Assembly (NCBI RefSeq): GCF_023100805.1
Contig: NZ_CP095855.1
Location: 4,939,001-5,003,000, forward strand
Length of the DNA stretch: 64,000 bases
DNA from: Chitinophaga filiformis
GTDB lineage: Bacteria; Bacteroidota; Bacteroidia; Chitinophagales; Chitinophagaceae
Direction: 5' to 3'
Below the pieces are notes generated by a model, which ran no database searches, was not told the DNA's origin, and saw nothing but the letters and a program-made list of their open reading frames with translations. Every line of letters starts with the position of its first letter. Within the stretch, counting starts at the first letter, position 1. The position numbers and the translations under genes were made by a program. Shown here piece by piece: positions 46,536 to 55,262 of this stretch.

Positions 46536-46973
46536 TTATTCACCGATGTCTTCATTCCAGAGTGTCGGGTGCCGTTCAATAAAGCGCTGCATCATATCAA
46601 TACATGTCTCATCATTTTCTACGGTCAGCTCAACATTATTGGCTCTGAGTAAATCTTCTGCCCCCATAAATGTGTGGTTCTCGCCAATCACTACCCTGGG
46701 AATACCATACAGCAGTATAGCACCAGTACACATGGGACAAGGAGATAGCGTTGTATACAAGGTACACTCCCTGTAAGTGGCCGCCGTAAGCCGTCCGGCA
46801 TTTTCCAGCGCATCCATTTCCCCATGCAGAATGACACTGCCTTTTTGTACCCTGCGGTTGTGGCCCCGCCCGATGATCTCACCTTTATGTACCAGCACCG
46901 ATCCAATAGGGATGCCTCCTTCGTTCCGGCCCTTTAATGCCTCTTCTATAGCGGCTCTCATAAAATTGTCCAT
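46536..46973 (-). CDS. Yeast-type cytosine deaminase (CMP/dCMP deaminase superfamily)
   Basis: A 145-residue zinc deaminase. The start is taken at the ATG at 46971-46973 (MDNFMRAAIEEAL), since the 22 residues before it look unlike the family. Zinc ligands are H50 in LHGEMDALE with E52 as proton shuttle, and C79/C82 in SPCPMC. The blocks GRGHNRRVQKGS, LYTTLSPCPMCTG, GIPRVVIGEN and the C-terminal NEDIGE match Saccharomyces Fcy1 cytosine deaminase closely from memory, unlike the bacterial amidohydrolase CodA. It should convert cytosine to uracil in salvage; guanine or tRNA deamination is less likely. Confidence 0.85.
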   Translation of the reverse strand: MDNFMRAAIEEALKGRNEGGIPIGSVLVHKGEIIGRGHNRRVQKGSVILHGEMDALENAGRLTAATYRECTLYTTLSPCPMCTGAILLYGIPRVVIGENHTFMGAEDLLRANNVELTVENDETCIDMMQRFIERHPTLWNEDIGE

Positions 46974-47094
46974 AAGATGATATTGTTGATAGTTGAGGAA
47001 TGGTAATGCCATTAACAGGCATATTCTAATATACCGCATATTCCTGAACTGCGTTAAATGTCTGTCCGGAACCTCGGGTTAATTGACGTTGTCA

Positions 47095-47165
47095 TCGCCC
47101 CGGGGTTTTCAACCCCGGGCTACAAACACGGCGGCTCCTAATGGAGCCGATCGAAGCGAAGGGAT
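47095..47165. repeat. Dispersed single copy of the REP-like element
   Basis: CCCCGGGG and its complement, then GCTACAAACACGGCGGCTCC, TAATGGAGCC and GATCGAAGCGAAGG reproduce the hairpin-linker-hairpin order of the 5847-6432 array in a diverged copy. The loops and stem bases differ compensatorily in part (GGCTCC-TAAT-GGAGCC here, GCTCC-TAAC-GGAGC there), supporting RNA or DNA hairpin conservation. Confidence 0.8.
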
Positions 47166-47263
47166 AACCGGTTGCTGCATTGATGGAGAAAAAATCCGGC
47201 ACTTCATGCATAATAACGAAACAGCATTGGCCATGAATGAAATCGTCAGTCCGGAAGCAGCGG

Positions 47264-47581
47264 CGGTTCCAGGTGGAGATCACTGGCCTTAGTTCTTTGA
47301 AGTATGCTGATACGACCCACCAGGGGTTTCATAGATATTCAACTGCCTAATACGACATTCCACCGTCCAATGGCAAGGAACTTCAAAGAAGTACAGCCAG
47401 TGGTCCCACCTGGAACCGAAGCGCATCTGCAACAAAAAGACAATCAGTAAAATCTGCTCCTATGACGCTGTAACTTCAAAGATGTACAACCAGTGGAACC
47501 GAAGCTATACCTGCAGCAAAGGGCAATCAGACTACTATGGCTCAGGTAACTTCAAAGAGCCGCAGCCAGCGGAAAGGAAGC
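47264..47581. repeat. Inverted and direct degenerate repeat cluster (AACTTCAAAG family)
   Basis: Arm A (47264-47303) is the imperfect reverse complement of arm B (47380-47418), spaced by 76 bases. B is followed by further direct, degenerate copies at 47472-47505 and 47548-47581; all share AACTTCAAAG, a CCAGTGG-like core and GAAGC. The spacers between B, C and D are also related (CTGCARCAAA and RGCAATCAG). The structure suggests a decayed or structured non-coding element. Confidence 0.75.
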
Positions 47582-47585
47582 AATA

Positions 47586-47612
47586 AAAAAACCGCCTCAT
47601 CCGAGACGGTTC
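47586..47612 (-). terminator. Terminator of metK
   Basis: Leftward, ACCGTCTC-GGAT-GAGGCGGT forms an 8 bp stem with one G-U pair, followed by seven T. It lies 28-55 bases beyond the metK stop. Confidence 0.8.
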
Positions 47613-47640
47613 TTTAAAAATTATTTACCAACGGATATGA

Positions 47641-48894
47641 TTATAACCCGAAAGCTGATTTCACTTTTTCAACGTAATCCAGTTTCTCCCAGGTAAACAA
47701 CTCCACCTCTACTTTCTTCTCATTCTTTTTACCCTTGTTGAACACCTTCGTCACAACTTTACTGTCGCGGCCCATGTGACCATAAGCAGCAGTATCGCTA
47801 TAAATAGGATTACGCAGTTTCAGACGCTGTTCGATAGCATAAGGACGCAGGTCGAAGATCTGTTCAACCTTCCTGGCGATCTCGCCATCAGTCAGTTTTA
47901 CTTTGGAAGTACCACGGGTATCGATGAATAGACCACAGGGCTTAGCCACACCAATCGCGTAAGATACCTGTACCAGCGCTTCATCGCAAAGACCTGCAGC
48001 TACCAGGTTCTTGGCAATGTGGCGGGTAGCGTAAGCCGCAGAACGGTCTACTTTGGAAGGATCTTTACCAGAGAACGCACCACCACCGTGAGCGCCTTTA
48101 CCACCGTAGGTATCCACGATGATCTTACGACCAGTCAGGCCGGTATCGCCGTGAGGACCACCGATCACGAATTTGCCGGTAGGATTGATATGATAAGTGA
48201 TCTTGTCATTGAACAGTGCCTGCAGTTCTGGTTTCAGCTGTGCCTTTACGCGGGGGATCAGGATATTGATCATATCACTTTTGATCTTGGCCAGCATCTT
48301 ATCTTCAGCATCGAAATCATCGTGCTGTGTAGAAATAACGATGGTGTCAATACGAACAGGTTTGTTATCGTCGGAGTATTCGATCGTTACCTGTGACTTA
48401 GCGTCAGGACGCAGGTAAGTGATCTCTTTGTTTTCGCGACGGACAGCAGCCAGTTCGATCAGCAGTTTGTGAGCGAGGTCCAGCGCCAATGGCATATAGT
48501 TCTCTGTTTCGCGGGTAGCATAACCGAACATCATACCCTGGTCTCCTGCGCCCTGTTCTTCCGGGTTCTTACGCTCAACACCCTGGTTGATATCGGGAGA
48601 CTGCTCATGAATAGCAGAGAAGATACCACAGGAGTTAGCCTCAAACATGTATTCACTCTTTGTATAGCCTATCTTACGGATTACCTCACGAGCAATTTCC
48701 TGCACATCCAGGTAAGCTTCAGATTTTACTTCGCCAGCCAGTACCACCTGACCGGTCGTCACCAACGTTTCACAGGCTACTTTTGAGGTAGTATCATAAG
48801 CAAGGAAGTGATCGATCAATGCGTCGGATATCTGATCGGCCACTTTATCCGGATGGCCTTCGGAAACAGATTCTGAGGTAAATAAATAAGGCAT
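47641..48894 (-). CDS. metK: S-adenosylmethionine synthetase
   Basis: Makes SAM from methionine and ATP. The 417 residues agree with Bacteroidota MetK (slightly longer than the E. coli 384). The N-terminal FTSESVSEGHPDKVADQISD, the ATP-binding EQGAGDQGMMFGYA and the P-loop-like GGGAFSGKDPSKVDRSAAY are diagnostic. A leftward TATTTTTG box at 48988-48995 gives a leader of about 85 bases. No SAM riboswitch fold was recognised in this leader. Confidence 0.98.
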   Translation of the reverse strand: MPYLFTSESVSEGHPDKVADQISDALIDHFLAYDTTSKVACETLVTTGQVVLAGEVKSEAYLDVQEIAREVIRKIGYTKSEYMFEANSCGIFSAIHEQSPDINQGVERKNPEEQGAGDQGMMFGYATRETENYMPLALDLAHKLLIELAAVRRENKEITYLRPDAKSQVTIEYSDDNKPVRIDTIVISTQHDDFDAEDKMLAKIKSDMINILIPRVKAQLKPELQALFNDKITYHINPTGKFVIGGPHGDTGLTGRKIIVDTYGGKGAHGGGAFSGKDPSKVDRSAAYATRHIAKNLVAAGLCDEALVQVSYAIGVAKPCGLFIDTRGTSKVKLTDGEIARKVEQIFDLRPYAIEQRLKLRNPIYSDTAAYGHMGRDSKVVTKVFNKGKKNEKKVEVELFTWEKLDYVEKVKSAFGL

Positions 48895-48987
48895 AAAATA
48901 ATTGAATTTCGCTTTTAGATTAGTATTGAATTAGTACAATTTACCAACTTTTTGCATTTTGGTGGTATGCCTCATGGTAAACTGCGG

Positions 48988-48995
48988 CAAAAATA
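48988..48995 (-). promoter_or_regulatory. Candidate -7 box TATTTTTG for metK
   Basis: Reverse-strand match to TAnnTTTG about 94 bases upstream of the metK ATG. Confidence 0.4.
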
Positions 48996-49030
48996 GGAAA
49001 ATAGTTTGAGAATGAACTTTTCAGGGAATA

Positions 49031-49061
49031 AAAAAAGCCCCGTCTGTAACGGGGCTTTTTC
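49031..49061. terminator. Terminator of the glycogen-synthase-like gene
   Basis: AGCCCCGT pairs with ACGGGGCT around a five-base loop, with A-rich sequence on one side and TTTTT on the other, so it could work in both directions. It lies 13 bases past the 49074 stop. Confidence 0.85.
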
Positions 49062-49073
49062 TGCAAAGAGAAA

Positions 49074-49892
49074 TTATTTTCCAAGTAGCTGGTTATATAA
49101 TTGCAGATAGTCTGCAAGGTCTTCATTGTCCTTTTTGTAAGGGAGAATGATCTTGCCTTTTTCCGCTTTCAGTTCATCCACTACTTTCTTTTCAGTCTTT
49201 TCACCTGCCAGTACAACAGCATCTGCGTATTTACCGGCGCCTCTGTTCAGCGCACTGTTGGTACCTTCTTTATATAATTCCAGGTCTTTTTCCTTGATCT
49301 GGGTGCTGATAGTCGCCTTCTTCACAAAGCCGGCGCCCAGTTTCTCCTTAAAGGAGTTAGGCTCCATGGAATATACCACTTTGGAATGAGCAAATACCGG
49401 TTCCTTCTTGTAAGCAGTTTTCAGGTATAAAGGGATCAGTGAAGTCATCCATCCGCTGCAGTGAATAATGTCCGGCGGCCAGCCAAACTTCTTTACTGTT
49501 TCAAGCGCTCCTTTACAGAAAAATACTGCACGGGCTGCATTATCGTCATAGAATTGCTCGTTTTCGTCCGTGAACAAGGTCTTACGTTTAAAGTAATCCT
49601 CATTGTCCAGGAAATAAACCTGCAAACGGGCGTTGGGCAATGATGCCACCTTGATAATCAACGGATAATCGTCACCCTCTATCACAATGTTAATGCCAGA
49701 CAGTCTTACCACCTCGTGTAACCGGTGCCTTCTTTCGTTGATAATGCCAAACCGGGGCATGATCACCCGCACTTCCAGCCCGGACTCATTGGACTTAATT
49801 GCCATTTTATTGACCATATTCGCATACTCTGTTAATTCCAGATAAGGCGACATTTCCTGAGCAATAAAAAGAATTCGTTTCTTTGTGGACAT
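49074..49892 (-). CDS. Glycogen/starch synthase N-terminal-domain protein
   Basis: A 272-residue protein matching only the catalytic N-terminal domain (Glyco_transf_5) of glycogen synthase: ILFIAQEMSPYLELTEYANMV, EVRVIMPRFGIINERRHRLHEV, VYFLDNEDYF and PDIIHCSGWMTSLIPLYLK. The KTGGL ADP-glucose loop is changed (LTEYANMVNK), and the C-terminal GT-B half of ~200 residues is missing with no remnant downstream. Such short forms are common in Bacteroidota. It may be a regulatory or non-catalytic homologue; catalysis by this protein alone is doubtful. A TAATTTTG box lies about 40 bases upstream. Confidence 0.8.
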   Translation of the reverse strand: MSTKKRILFIAQEMSPYLELTEYANMVNKMAIKSNESGLEVRVIMPRFGIINERRHRLHEVVRLSGINIVIEGDDYPLIIKVASLPNARLQVYFLDNEDYFKRKTLFTDENEQFYDDNAARAVFFCKGALETVKKFGWPPDIIHCSGWMTSLIPLYLKTAYKKEPVFAHSKVVYSMEPNSFKEKLGAGFVKKATISTQIKEKDLELYKEGTNSALNRGAGKYADAVVLAGEKTEKKVVDELKAEKGKIILPYKKDNEDLADYLQLYNQLLGK

Positions 49893-49919
49893 CTAATGCT
49901 GATATTAATGCAGTAATTT

Positions 49920-49940
49920 TAAATTTGGTTTGCAAAATTA
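49920..49940. promoter_or_regulatory. Overlapping divergent -7 boxes for panC and the glycogen-synthase-like gene
   Basis: Rightward TAAATTTG (49920-49927) precedes panC by 75 bases; leftward TAATTTTG (49933-49940) precedes the glycogen-synthase-like gene by about 40 bases. Both match TAnnTTTG. Confidence 0.45.
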
Positions 49941-50001
49941 CGGATTTTTAACGGAAGAAAAGACAAATTGGCACTTTTAACATCCTTTTAAGCAATAAAT
50001 T

Positions 50002-50859
50002 ATGTATCTGTTCAAGCGGAAAGACGATCTCGAAAGGCATTTATCAACAGCACGGAAAGAGGGTAAACGTATTGGTTTTGTGCCTACTATGGGCGCATTA
50101 CATCAGGGCCATCTGTCCCTTATTGCGGCCGCAAAAGAAAACACCGACCTCGTCGTGTGCAGTATATTTGTCAACCCGACCCAGTTTAACGATCCGGCCG
50201 ATTTTGAAAAATATCCCATTACAATAGACCAGGACATCCTCCTGCTTACCGACGCCGGCAATGACGTGCTCTTCCTGCCAACTGTGCAGGAAATGTACCC
50301 GAAGGGCCTGGCGCCCGAAATGCATTATGATTTCGGCCAGCTGGAAACAGTACTTGAGGGCGCCCACCGTCCGGGCCATTTCCAGGGTGTTGGCCAGGTG
50401 GTGCACAAGTTATTGGACCTGGTTCAGCCCGATAAGCTTTTCATGGGTCAGAAAGATTTTCAGCAGTGCCTGGTAATCAATCGCCTGATCAAATTACTGG
50501 GTCTGAAGGTGGAACTGGTTATCTGCCCTACCCTGCGTGAACAGGACGGACTGGCCATGAGCAGCCGTAATCTGCGCCTCAACGCTACCGAAAGACAAAA
50601 CGCCCTGCACATCTCCCGTGCACTCTATTACATAAAAGATCACCTCTCTGAGGCTCCTTTGAAGGAAATAGCTAACAAGGCCATTAAGGAGCTGAACGGC
50701 AATGGTTTCGATGTCGATTACCTCGACATGGTGTCCATCGCCCCGGATGGGAACATTGATTTTCCCAATACTCCCGGCAAAGATCCGCTTTTTGCCGTTG
50801 TAGCCGCCCGCGAGATCAGCAGTAATGTCAGGCTGATCGACAATATGCAGGTCAATTGA
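50002..50859 (+). CDS. panC: Pantoate--beta-alanine ligase (pantothenate synthetase)
   Basis: Joins pantoate and beta-alanine with ATP to form pantothenate. The 285 residues are the usual size. Motifs: FVPTMGALHQGHLSLI with the HxGH nucleotide-binding signature, SIFVNPTQF, GQKDFQQCLVI and the KMSKS-like MSSRN. It is followed by an unusual repeat-rich gap and then panD, and panB lies 5 kb downstream, so the three pantothenate genes are near each other but not in one operon. Confidence 0.98.
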   Translation: MYLFKRKDDLERHLSTARKEGKRIGFVPTMGALHQGHLSLIAAAKENTDLVVCSIFVNPTQFNDPADFEKYPITIDQDILLLTDAGNDVLFLPTVQEMYPKGLAPEMHYDFGQLETVLEGAHRPGHFQGVGQVVHKLLDLVQPDKLFMGQKDFQQCLVINRLIKLLGLKVELVICPTLREQDGLAMSSRNLRLNATERQNALHISRALYYIKDHLSEAPLKEIANKAIKELNGNGFDVDYLDMVSIAPDGNIDFPNTPGKDPLFAVVAAREISSNVRLIDNMQVN

Positions 50860-51430
50860 CCGGCGGAAGAATCAATTCTCGCTAACAAATCATAACAGGA
50901 CAGCCTTGCATGCTTAGCGCGAAATAGCATCCGGGTAGAGACTACGCCATGCCCGGTACCAATCAGCAGTCATCAACAACCCATAAAACAAACCATAACA
51001 GGACTCCGCCAGGAGTCCCATTGTCTCTTGCCCGGGGTGACAACCCCGGGTGGATTGACAACCCCAACCGGATGACACCCATGTGCGACAACCCATGCGT
51101 GACAACCCGTATATGACACCCCGTGGGTTGCCCCCCACCGGGTGACTCCCCTGGATGATAACCGGTGGGATGATCCCCCCTGTGTGATCAAAACCCCGTA
51201 TGTCGTGACAACCCCATGTTTGATGACAACCGGGATGTGACGCCCCTGATGGATCCCCCAGACGGGATGACAACCCAGGTTGGTGCCCTTGGTCCGATGG
51301 GATGCCCCCGGACAATGTTTATTACATGAATCTCCCCGGAGATAACCGCAACACACCTGAGCAATGTATTGTATTTTTTTCCCTAATTTTGCCTTTACAC
51401 CAGACCCACGGGAGTGGGATATTTTTTATC
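50860..51430. repeat. panC-panD gap with a degenerate GACAACCCC repeat tract
   Basis: From about 51020 to 51310 roughly sixteen units of ~14-18 bases centre on variants of GATGACAACCCC (GACACCC, GATAACCG, GACTCCCC and so on). The tract begins with a CCCGGGGTGACAACCCCGGG hairpin (about 51030-51049) that resembles the first hairpin of the REP-like element. A TAATTTTG promoter box for panD follows at 51384-51391. No gene is supported on either strand: frames here are translations of the tract. Confidence 0.8.
51384..51391 (+). promoter_or_regulatory. Candidate -7 box TAATTTTG for panD
   Basis: Matches TAnnTTTG 39 bases before the panD ATG at 51431, and suggests panD has its own promoter behind the repeat tract. 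Confidence 0.5.
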
Positions 51431-51775
51431 ATGCACATTGAAGTACTGAAAAGTAAAATACACAGAGCAGTCATCACCGAAGCGAACTTACAATACGTAG
51501 GAAGTATTACTATTGACGAAGATCTGCTGGATGCTGCAAACCTCATAGAATATGAAAAAGTACAGGTAGTGAACGTGAACAACGGAGAACGCCTGGAAAC
51601 CTATATCATCAAAGGAAAACGCGGTTCAGGAGTTGTTTGTATGAATGGCCCCGCTGCCCGCCTTTGCGCGGTTGGCGATATCGTTATCATTATCTCTTAC
51701 GCATCTATGGACTTTGAGGAGGCAAAAAAACATACTCCCATCGCCATATTCCCGAAAGAAAATAATAAACTGTAA
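51431..51775 (+). CDS. panD: Aspartate 1-decarboxylase, self-processing pyruvoyl enzyme
   Basis: Converts aspartate to beta-alanine for pantothenate synthesis. The start is the ATG at 51431, giving MHIEVLKSKIHRAVITEANL; a longer frame from 51302 would include promoter and repeat DNA. The 114 residues are the normal size. The self-cleavage site is G24-S25 in YVGSITID, where the Ser becomes the pyruvoyl cofactor. GKRGSGVVCMNGPAARL is the usual C-terminal block. It probably shares a transcript with the 51802 gene. Confidence 0.97.
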   Translation: MHIEVLKSKIHRAVITEANLQYVGSITIDEDLLDAANLIEYEKVQVVNVNNGERLETYIIKGKRGSGVVCMNGPAARLCAVGDIVIIISYASMDFEEAKKHTPIAIFPKENNKL

Positions 51776-51801
51776 CCGCAGGATCCCAAAAAGACTATAC
51801 T

Positions 51802-52818
51802 ATGCCCAAATTTTTGAAGTTCATCTGCTTTTTAGCCATTGGGCTAGGATTGGTTTGGCTTGTTACGCATAATCTTACCGATAAGGAGAAAGATGACATC
51901 TTCAACTCTCTGGAGCATGCAAATTACTGGCTGCTGATCCCTGTTATTATAGTTGGTATTGCCAGTCACTGGTACCGGGCTGTTCGCTGGAAGCTGATCA
52001 TGGAGCCCATGGGCTACCATCCCGGTACACTCAATACATTCTTTGCCGTAATGGTGGGCTACCTGGCCAACCTGGCGGTACCCCGCCTGGGAGAAGTGAC
52101 CCGTTGCGGCATCGTAGCCCGGTATGAAAAGATCCCTGTCGATAAACTGGTGGGCACGATGATCGCCGAACGCGCTGTCGACATGCTGCTCCTCCTCATT
52201 CTCATGGTCATCACCGTCATTATTCAGATAGACGTGATCGGGGGATTGTTCATTGCCGAGATCTGGCATCCCATTGAAAATAAACTGGGAAATGCCGGCA
52301 GCTCCCGTTCACTGATCATCATCGGCGCTATCATCATACTCATATTACTCACTTATATTGTTTTTCGCCTCATTGCCCGTTCCAAAATAGGTATCAAGAT
52401 CCGTGCACTGGCCCATGGCGTATGGGACGGTATCCGTTCCATCGGTCAGATGGAAAAGAAAGGCTGGTTTATCTTCTACTCGATACTGATCTGGATGATG
52501 TACTTCGCTATGATGTACCTGGGTTTTTATTGTATGGAAGAAACCCGTTACCTGGGATTGAAAGCCGCACTGGCAGTACTCATCATTGGCAGTGTAGGTA
52601 TGATCGTAACACCCGGTGGAACCGGCGCTTACCAGTTCCTGGTACAAAGAACGCTGATGGTGTACGGCGTACTGGATACTACAGCATATGCTTTCGGATG
52701 GATCGTATGGTCGGCCCAGACTTTACTTGTACTCATCGTTGGCCTGGGCAGCCTGGTTGCCCTCCCTTTGCTGAACAAGGCACAGACCCCATCCGAAAAA
52801 GCCGGTCAGACCGTTTGA
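51802..52818 (+). CDS. Lysylphosphatidylglycerol-synthase-TM/UPF0104 family flippase-like protein
   Basis: A 338-residue protein with about eight membrane helices. The stretch MVGYLANLAVPRLGEVTRC and ERAVDMLLLLILMV are the family hallmarks, and VTPGGTGAYQFLVQRTL is the conserved C-terminal loop. Related proteins translocate lipid-linked molecules or form the membrane half of MprF; the substrate here is unknown. It starts 26 bases after the panD stop, so co-transcription is likely but functional linkage is not implied. Confidence 0.85.
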   Translation: MPKFLKFICFLAIGLGLVWLVTHNLTDKEKDDIFNSLEHANYWLLIPVIIVGIASHWYRAVRWKLIMEPMGYHPGTLNTFFAVMVGYLANLAVPRLGEVTRCGIVARYEKIPVDKLVGTMIAERAVDMLLLLILMVITVIIQIDVIGGLFIAEIWHPIENKLGNAGSSRSLIIIGAIIILILLTYIVFRLIARSKIGIKIRALAHGVWDGIRSIGQMEKKGWFIFYSILIWMMYFAMMYLGFYCMEETRYLGLKAALAVLIIGSVGMIVTPGGTGAYQFLVQRTLMVYGVLDTTAYAFGWIVWSAQTLLVLIVGLGSLVALPLLNKAQTPSEKAGQTV

Positions 52819-53044
52819 TACAGCGCTAATCACTTACGGATCATTCCCCTACACCTGATATATACAAGTATATCTAAGAAATATACGATAGATTACCGCT
52901 GCTGCGCTATTCACTATCGCTTTATATTTTCTTACCTTTAAGAATGCGTATCAGAAATTTAACATAAGATCTATTCCAAAAATCTGTATTGTTGTGATTA
53001 ACAGTAATGAACCAGTATAACCACAACCGTTAATTACCTTTCAG

Positions 53045-55201
53045 ATGCGATTGTCAATAAGTGAGCAAACAGCAATAAACACACAAGATCCGGTGATGGA
53101 AAAGAAAAGCAATAGCAAAAAGATTGTGCCGATTAAGAAAGTAAAGATGATCCCCCGGGACATCAGCTGGCTGGCCTTTAACGCGAGAGTTTTACAGGAA
53201 GCTGCTGACAATACCGTTCCCCTGCATGAACGAATCCGTTTTCTCGGTATTTTTTCAAATAACCTGGACGAATTTTTCCGTGTACGTGTTGCCACGCTTA
53301 AAAGAATGCTGCTGGTAGGCAAGTCCACCCGCATGCATATGGAAGAGAACCCTGAAGAGATCCTGGACGAGATACAGAGCATGGTAATAGACCAGCAACG
53401 GGAGTTTGACCGGATATGGGAAGGCATTGAAGACGAACTGAAGGCCCAGAAGATCTTCATCCGTACTGAAAAGCATCTCAATAAAGACCAGCAGAAATTT
53501 GTACTCAACTACTTCAACGAGGAAGTACGTACCAATATCATCCCCCTGATGATCGAAAGTATCCAGCACTTTCCTTTTCTCAGAGATAAATCCATCTATC
53601 TGGCAGTTGTACTGGCCAGGCAGGATAACTCCGTCAGACAGAAGTTTGCGCTGATAGAGATCCCGACCTCCATCCTGCCCCGTTTCATCATCCTCCCTTC
53701 GAAGGAAGGTGAGGAAGATATTATACTGCTGGAAGACGTGATCCGTTATTGCCTGCCGCATATCTTCTCCTACTTTGGCTTTGACAAGTTCACGGCCCAT
53801 ATCATCAAGGTGACAAGAGATGCGGAACTCGACATCGATAATGATATTTCCACCAGTCTTATACACCAGATCGAAAAAGGGCTGAAAGACCGCCGGAAAG
53901 GTAAACCGGTACGGTTTGTATACGATAAGGACATTGACCCGCTGCTGCTGGAATACCTGATGCGCCGCCTGGGGCTGTCCAGCAAGGATAATCTCATACC
54001 CGGCGCCCGTATCCATAATTTCAAGGACTTTATGGATTTCCCTACCAGCGTATTCAAGGAAAAGACGCATTCGCAGCGTAAAAGCTTTATCCATCCGCTA
54101 TTTGCCAATGCATCCAGTGTGATGCATGTGATACAGATGCAGGATGTGATGCTGCATTTCCCCTACCACTCTTTCGATACCATCATAGACCTGCTCAGGG
54201 AAGCTGCTATTGATCCTAATGTGACCAGCATCAAGATCACGGCCTACCGGCTGGCCCGCAATTCCAAGATCGTCAATGCCCTGATCAATGCCGTGCGCAA
54301 TGGCAAACAGGTAACAGTGGCCCTGGAACTGAGAGCCCGTTTCAACGAGGCAGACAACCTGGAATGGAAGACCCGCCTGGAAGATGAAGGCGTAAAAGTG
54401 CTGATCGGTATTCCCGGCCTGAAGATCCATGCCAAGCTGTGTGTGATTAAAAAACGTATCGGCACCAAGACCATTCAATGTGGCTTCGTCAGCACCGGCA
54501 ACCTGAATGAAAAAACAGCGAGGGTGTATGGTGACCATTGTCTGCTGACTGCCAACAGGAATATCATGGCAGACATCAACCGCATTTTTGCTTACCTGGA
54601 AAACAGCAAGCACGATATCAAAATGCTGGAAGCCTGTCATACGCTGCCGGTAAGCCCTTACAGTATGCGTCAATTCTTTGTACGCCAGGTGGAGAAAGAG
54701 ATCAAGAATGCCCGTCATAAAAAAGGCGGCTCCATGATCATCAAGATGAACTCCCTCTCCGATCCGCAAATGATCAATCTCTTATATGAAGGCGCAAAAG
54801 AAGGTGTGGACATTAAGATGATCATTCGTGGTATCTGCTGCGCCTATACGGAGAACAAGAAATGGAAGAAAGATATCACCGCCGTCAGCATAGTGGATGA
54901 ATACCTGGAACATGCCCGTGTGTTTGTATTTGGCAAAGACGGACAGGAAAAGGTATACATTGCCTCCTGCGACTGGATGCTGCGTAACCTCGATTACCGC
55001 GTGGAAGTGGCCATCCCTGTTATGGATCCTGCCATTCAGCAGGAGCTGAAAGACATACTGGCCATACAGCTCAGCGGCAATGTAAAGGCCCGCATCCTGG
55101 ACAACGACCAGAACAACGAATACAAACGTGATAATGGCAAAAAGATCCGGTCACAGGTAGAGATTTTTAAATATCTCCACGAGAAACAATATAATAGTTA
55201 G
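53045..55201 (+). CDS. ppk1: Polyphosphate kinase 1
   Basis: Polymerises ATP gamma-phosphate into polyphosphate. The 718 residues match the family. The N domain starts at IPRDISWLAFNARVLQEA. The catalytic domains hold H462 in KIHAKLCVIKK (the autophosphorylated His) and H623 in EHARVFVFGKDG. The 17 residues before MEKKSNSKK are weakly conserved, so a start at 53096 is also possible. Ppx lies 74 bases downstream in the same direction; together they control polyphosphate level. Confidence 0.96.
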   Translation: MRLSISEQTAINTQDPVMEKKSNSKKIVPIKKVKMIPRDISWLAFNARVLQEAADNTVPLHERIRFLGIFSNNLDEFFRVRVATLKRMLLVGKSTRMHMEENPEEILDEIQSMVIDQQREFDRIWEGIEDELKAQKIFIRTEKHLNKDQQKFVLNYFNEEVRTNIIPLMIESIQHFPFLRDKSIYLAVVLARQDNSVRQKFALIEIPTSILPRFIILPSKEGEEDIILLEDVIRYCLPHIFSYFGFDKFTAHIIKVTRDAELDIDNDISTSLIHQIEKGLKDRRKGKPVRFVYDKDIDPLLLEYLMRRLGLSSKDNLIPGARIHNFKDFMDFPTSVFKEKTHSQRKSFIHPLFANASSVMHVIQMQDVMLHFPYHSFDTIIDLLREAAIDPNVTSIKITAYRLARNSKIVNALINAVRNGKQVTVALELRARFNEADNLEWKTRLEDEGVKVLIGIPGLKIHAKLCVIKKRIGTKTIQCGFVSTGNLNEKTARVYGDHCLLTANRNIMADINRIFAYLENSKHDIKMLEACHTLPVSPYSMRQFFVRQVEKEIKNARHKKGGSMIIKMNSLSDPQMINLLYEGAKEGVDIKMIIRGICCAYTENKKWKKDITAVSIVDEYLEHARVFVFGKDGQEKVYIASCDWMLRNLDYRVEVAIPVMDPAIQQELKDILAIQLSGNVKARILDNDQNNEYKRDNGKKIRSQVEIFKYLHEKQYNS

Positions 55202-55262
55202 AAATTGGAAAAGGGGATCAGGATTTGTGCATCGATAATCCTGATTCCTGCTGCTAATTATA

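Larger units (their letters stand above)
46974..47640. other. Gene-free interval holding a REP-like element and a degenerate repeat cluster
   Basis: The interval carries the promoter side of the cytosine deaminase, a single REP-like copy (47095-47165), an inverted repeat pair with direct repeats (47264-47581) and the metK terminator. No believable gene was found on either strand. Confidence 0.7.

Noticed and set aside
46423..46776. 117-codon rightward frame over the nested repeat and deaminase end
   Set aside because: Low-complexity translation of the repeat plus antisense of a clear deaminase gene.
46974..47039. Longer start for the cytosine deaminase
   Set aside because: The extra 22 residues do not match the family and precede a good MDNFM start.
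48895..49030. SAM riboswitch before metK
   Set aside because: The leader is short and I could not find a SAM-I, SAM-II or SAM-III type core; no hairpin pattern supports it.
50914..51356. Two leftward frames across the panC-panD tract
   Set aside because: They translate the GACAACCCC units and lack any conserved residues.
51302..51430. N-terminal extension of panD from an upstream ATG
   Set aside because: The family starts at MHIEVLKSKI; the extension covers repeat tail and the promoter box.
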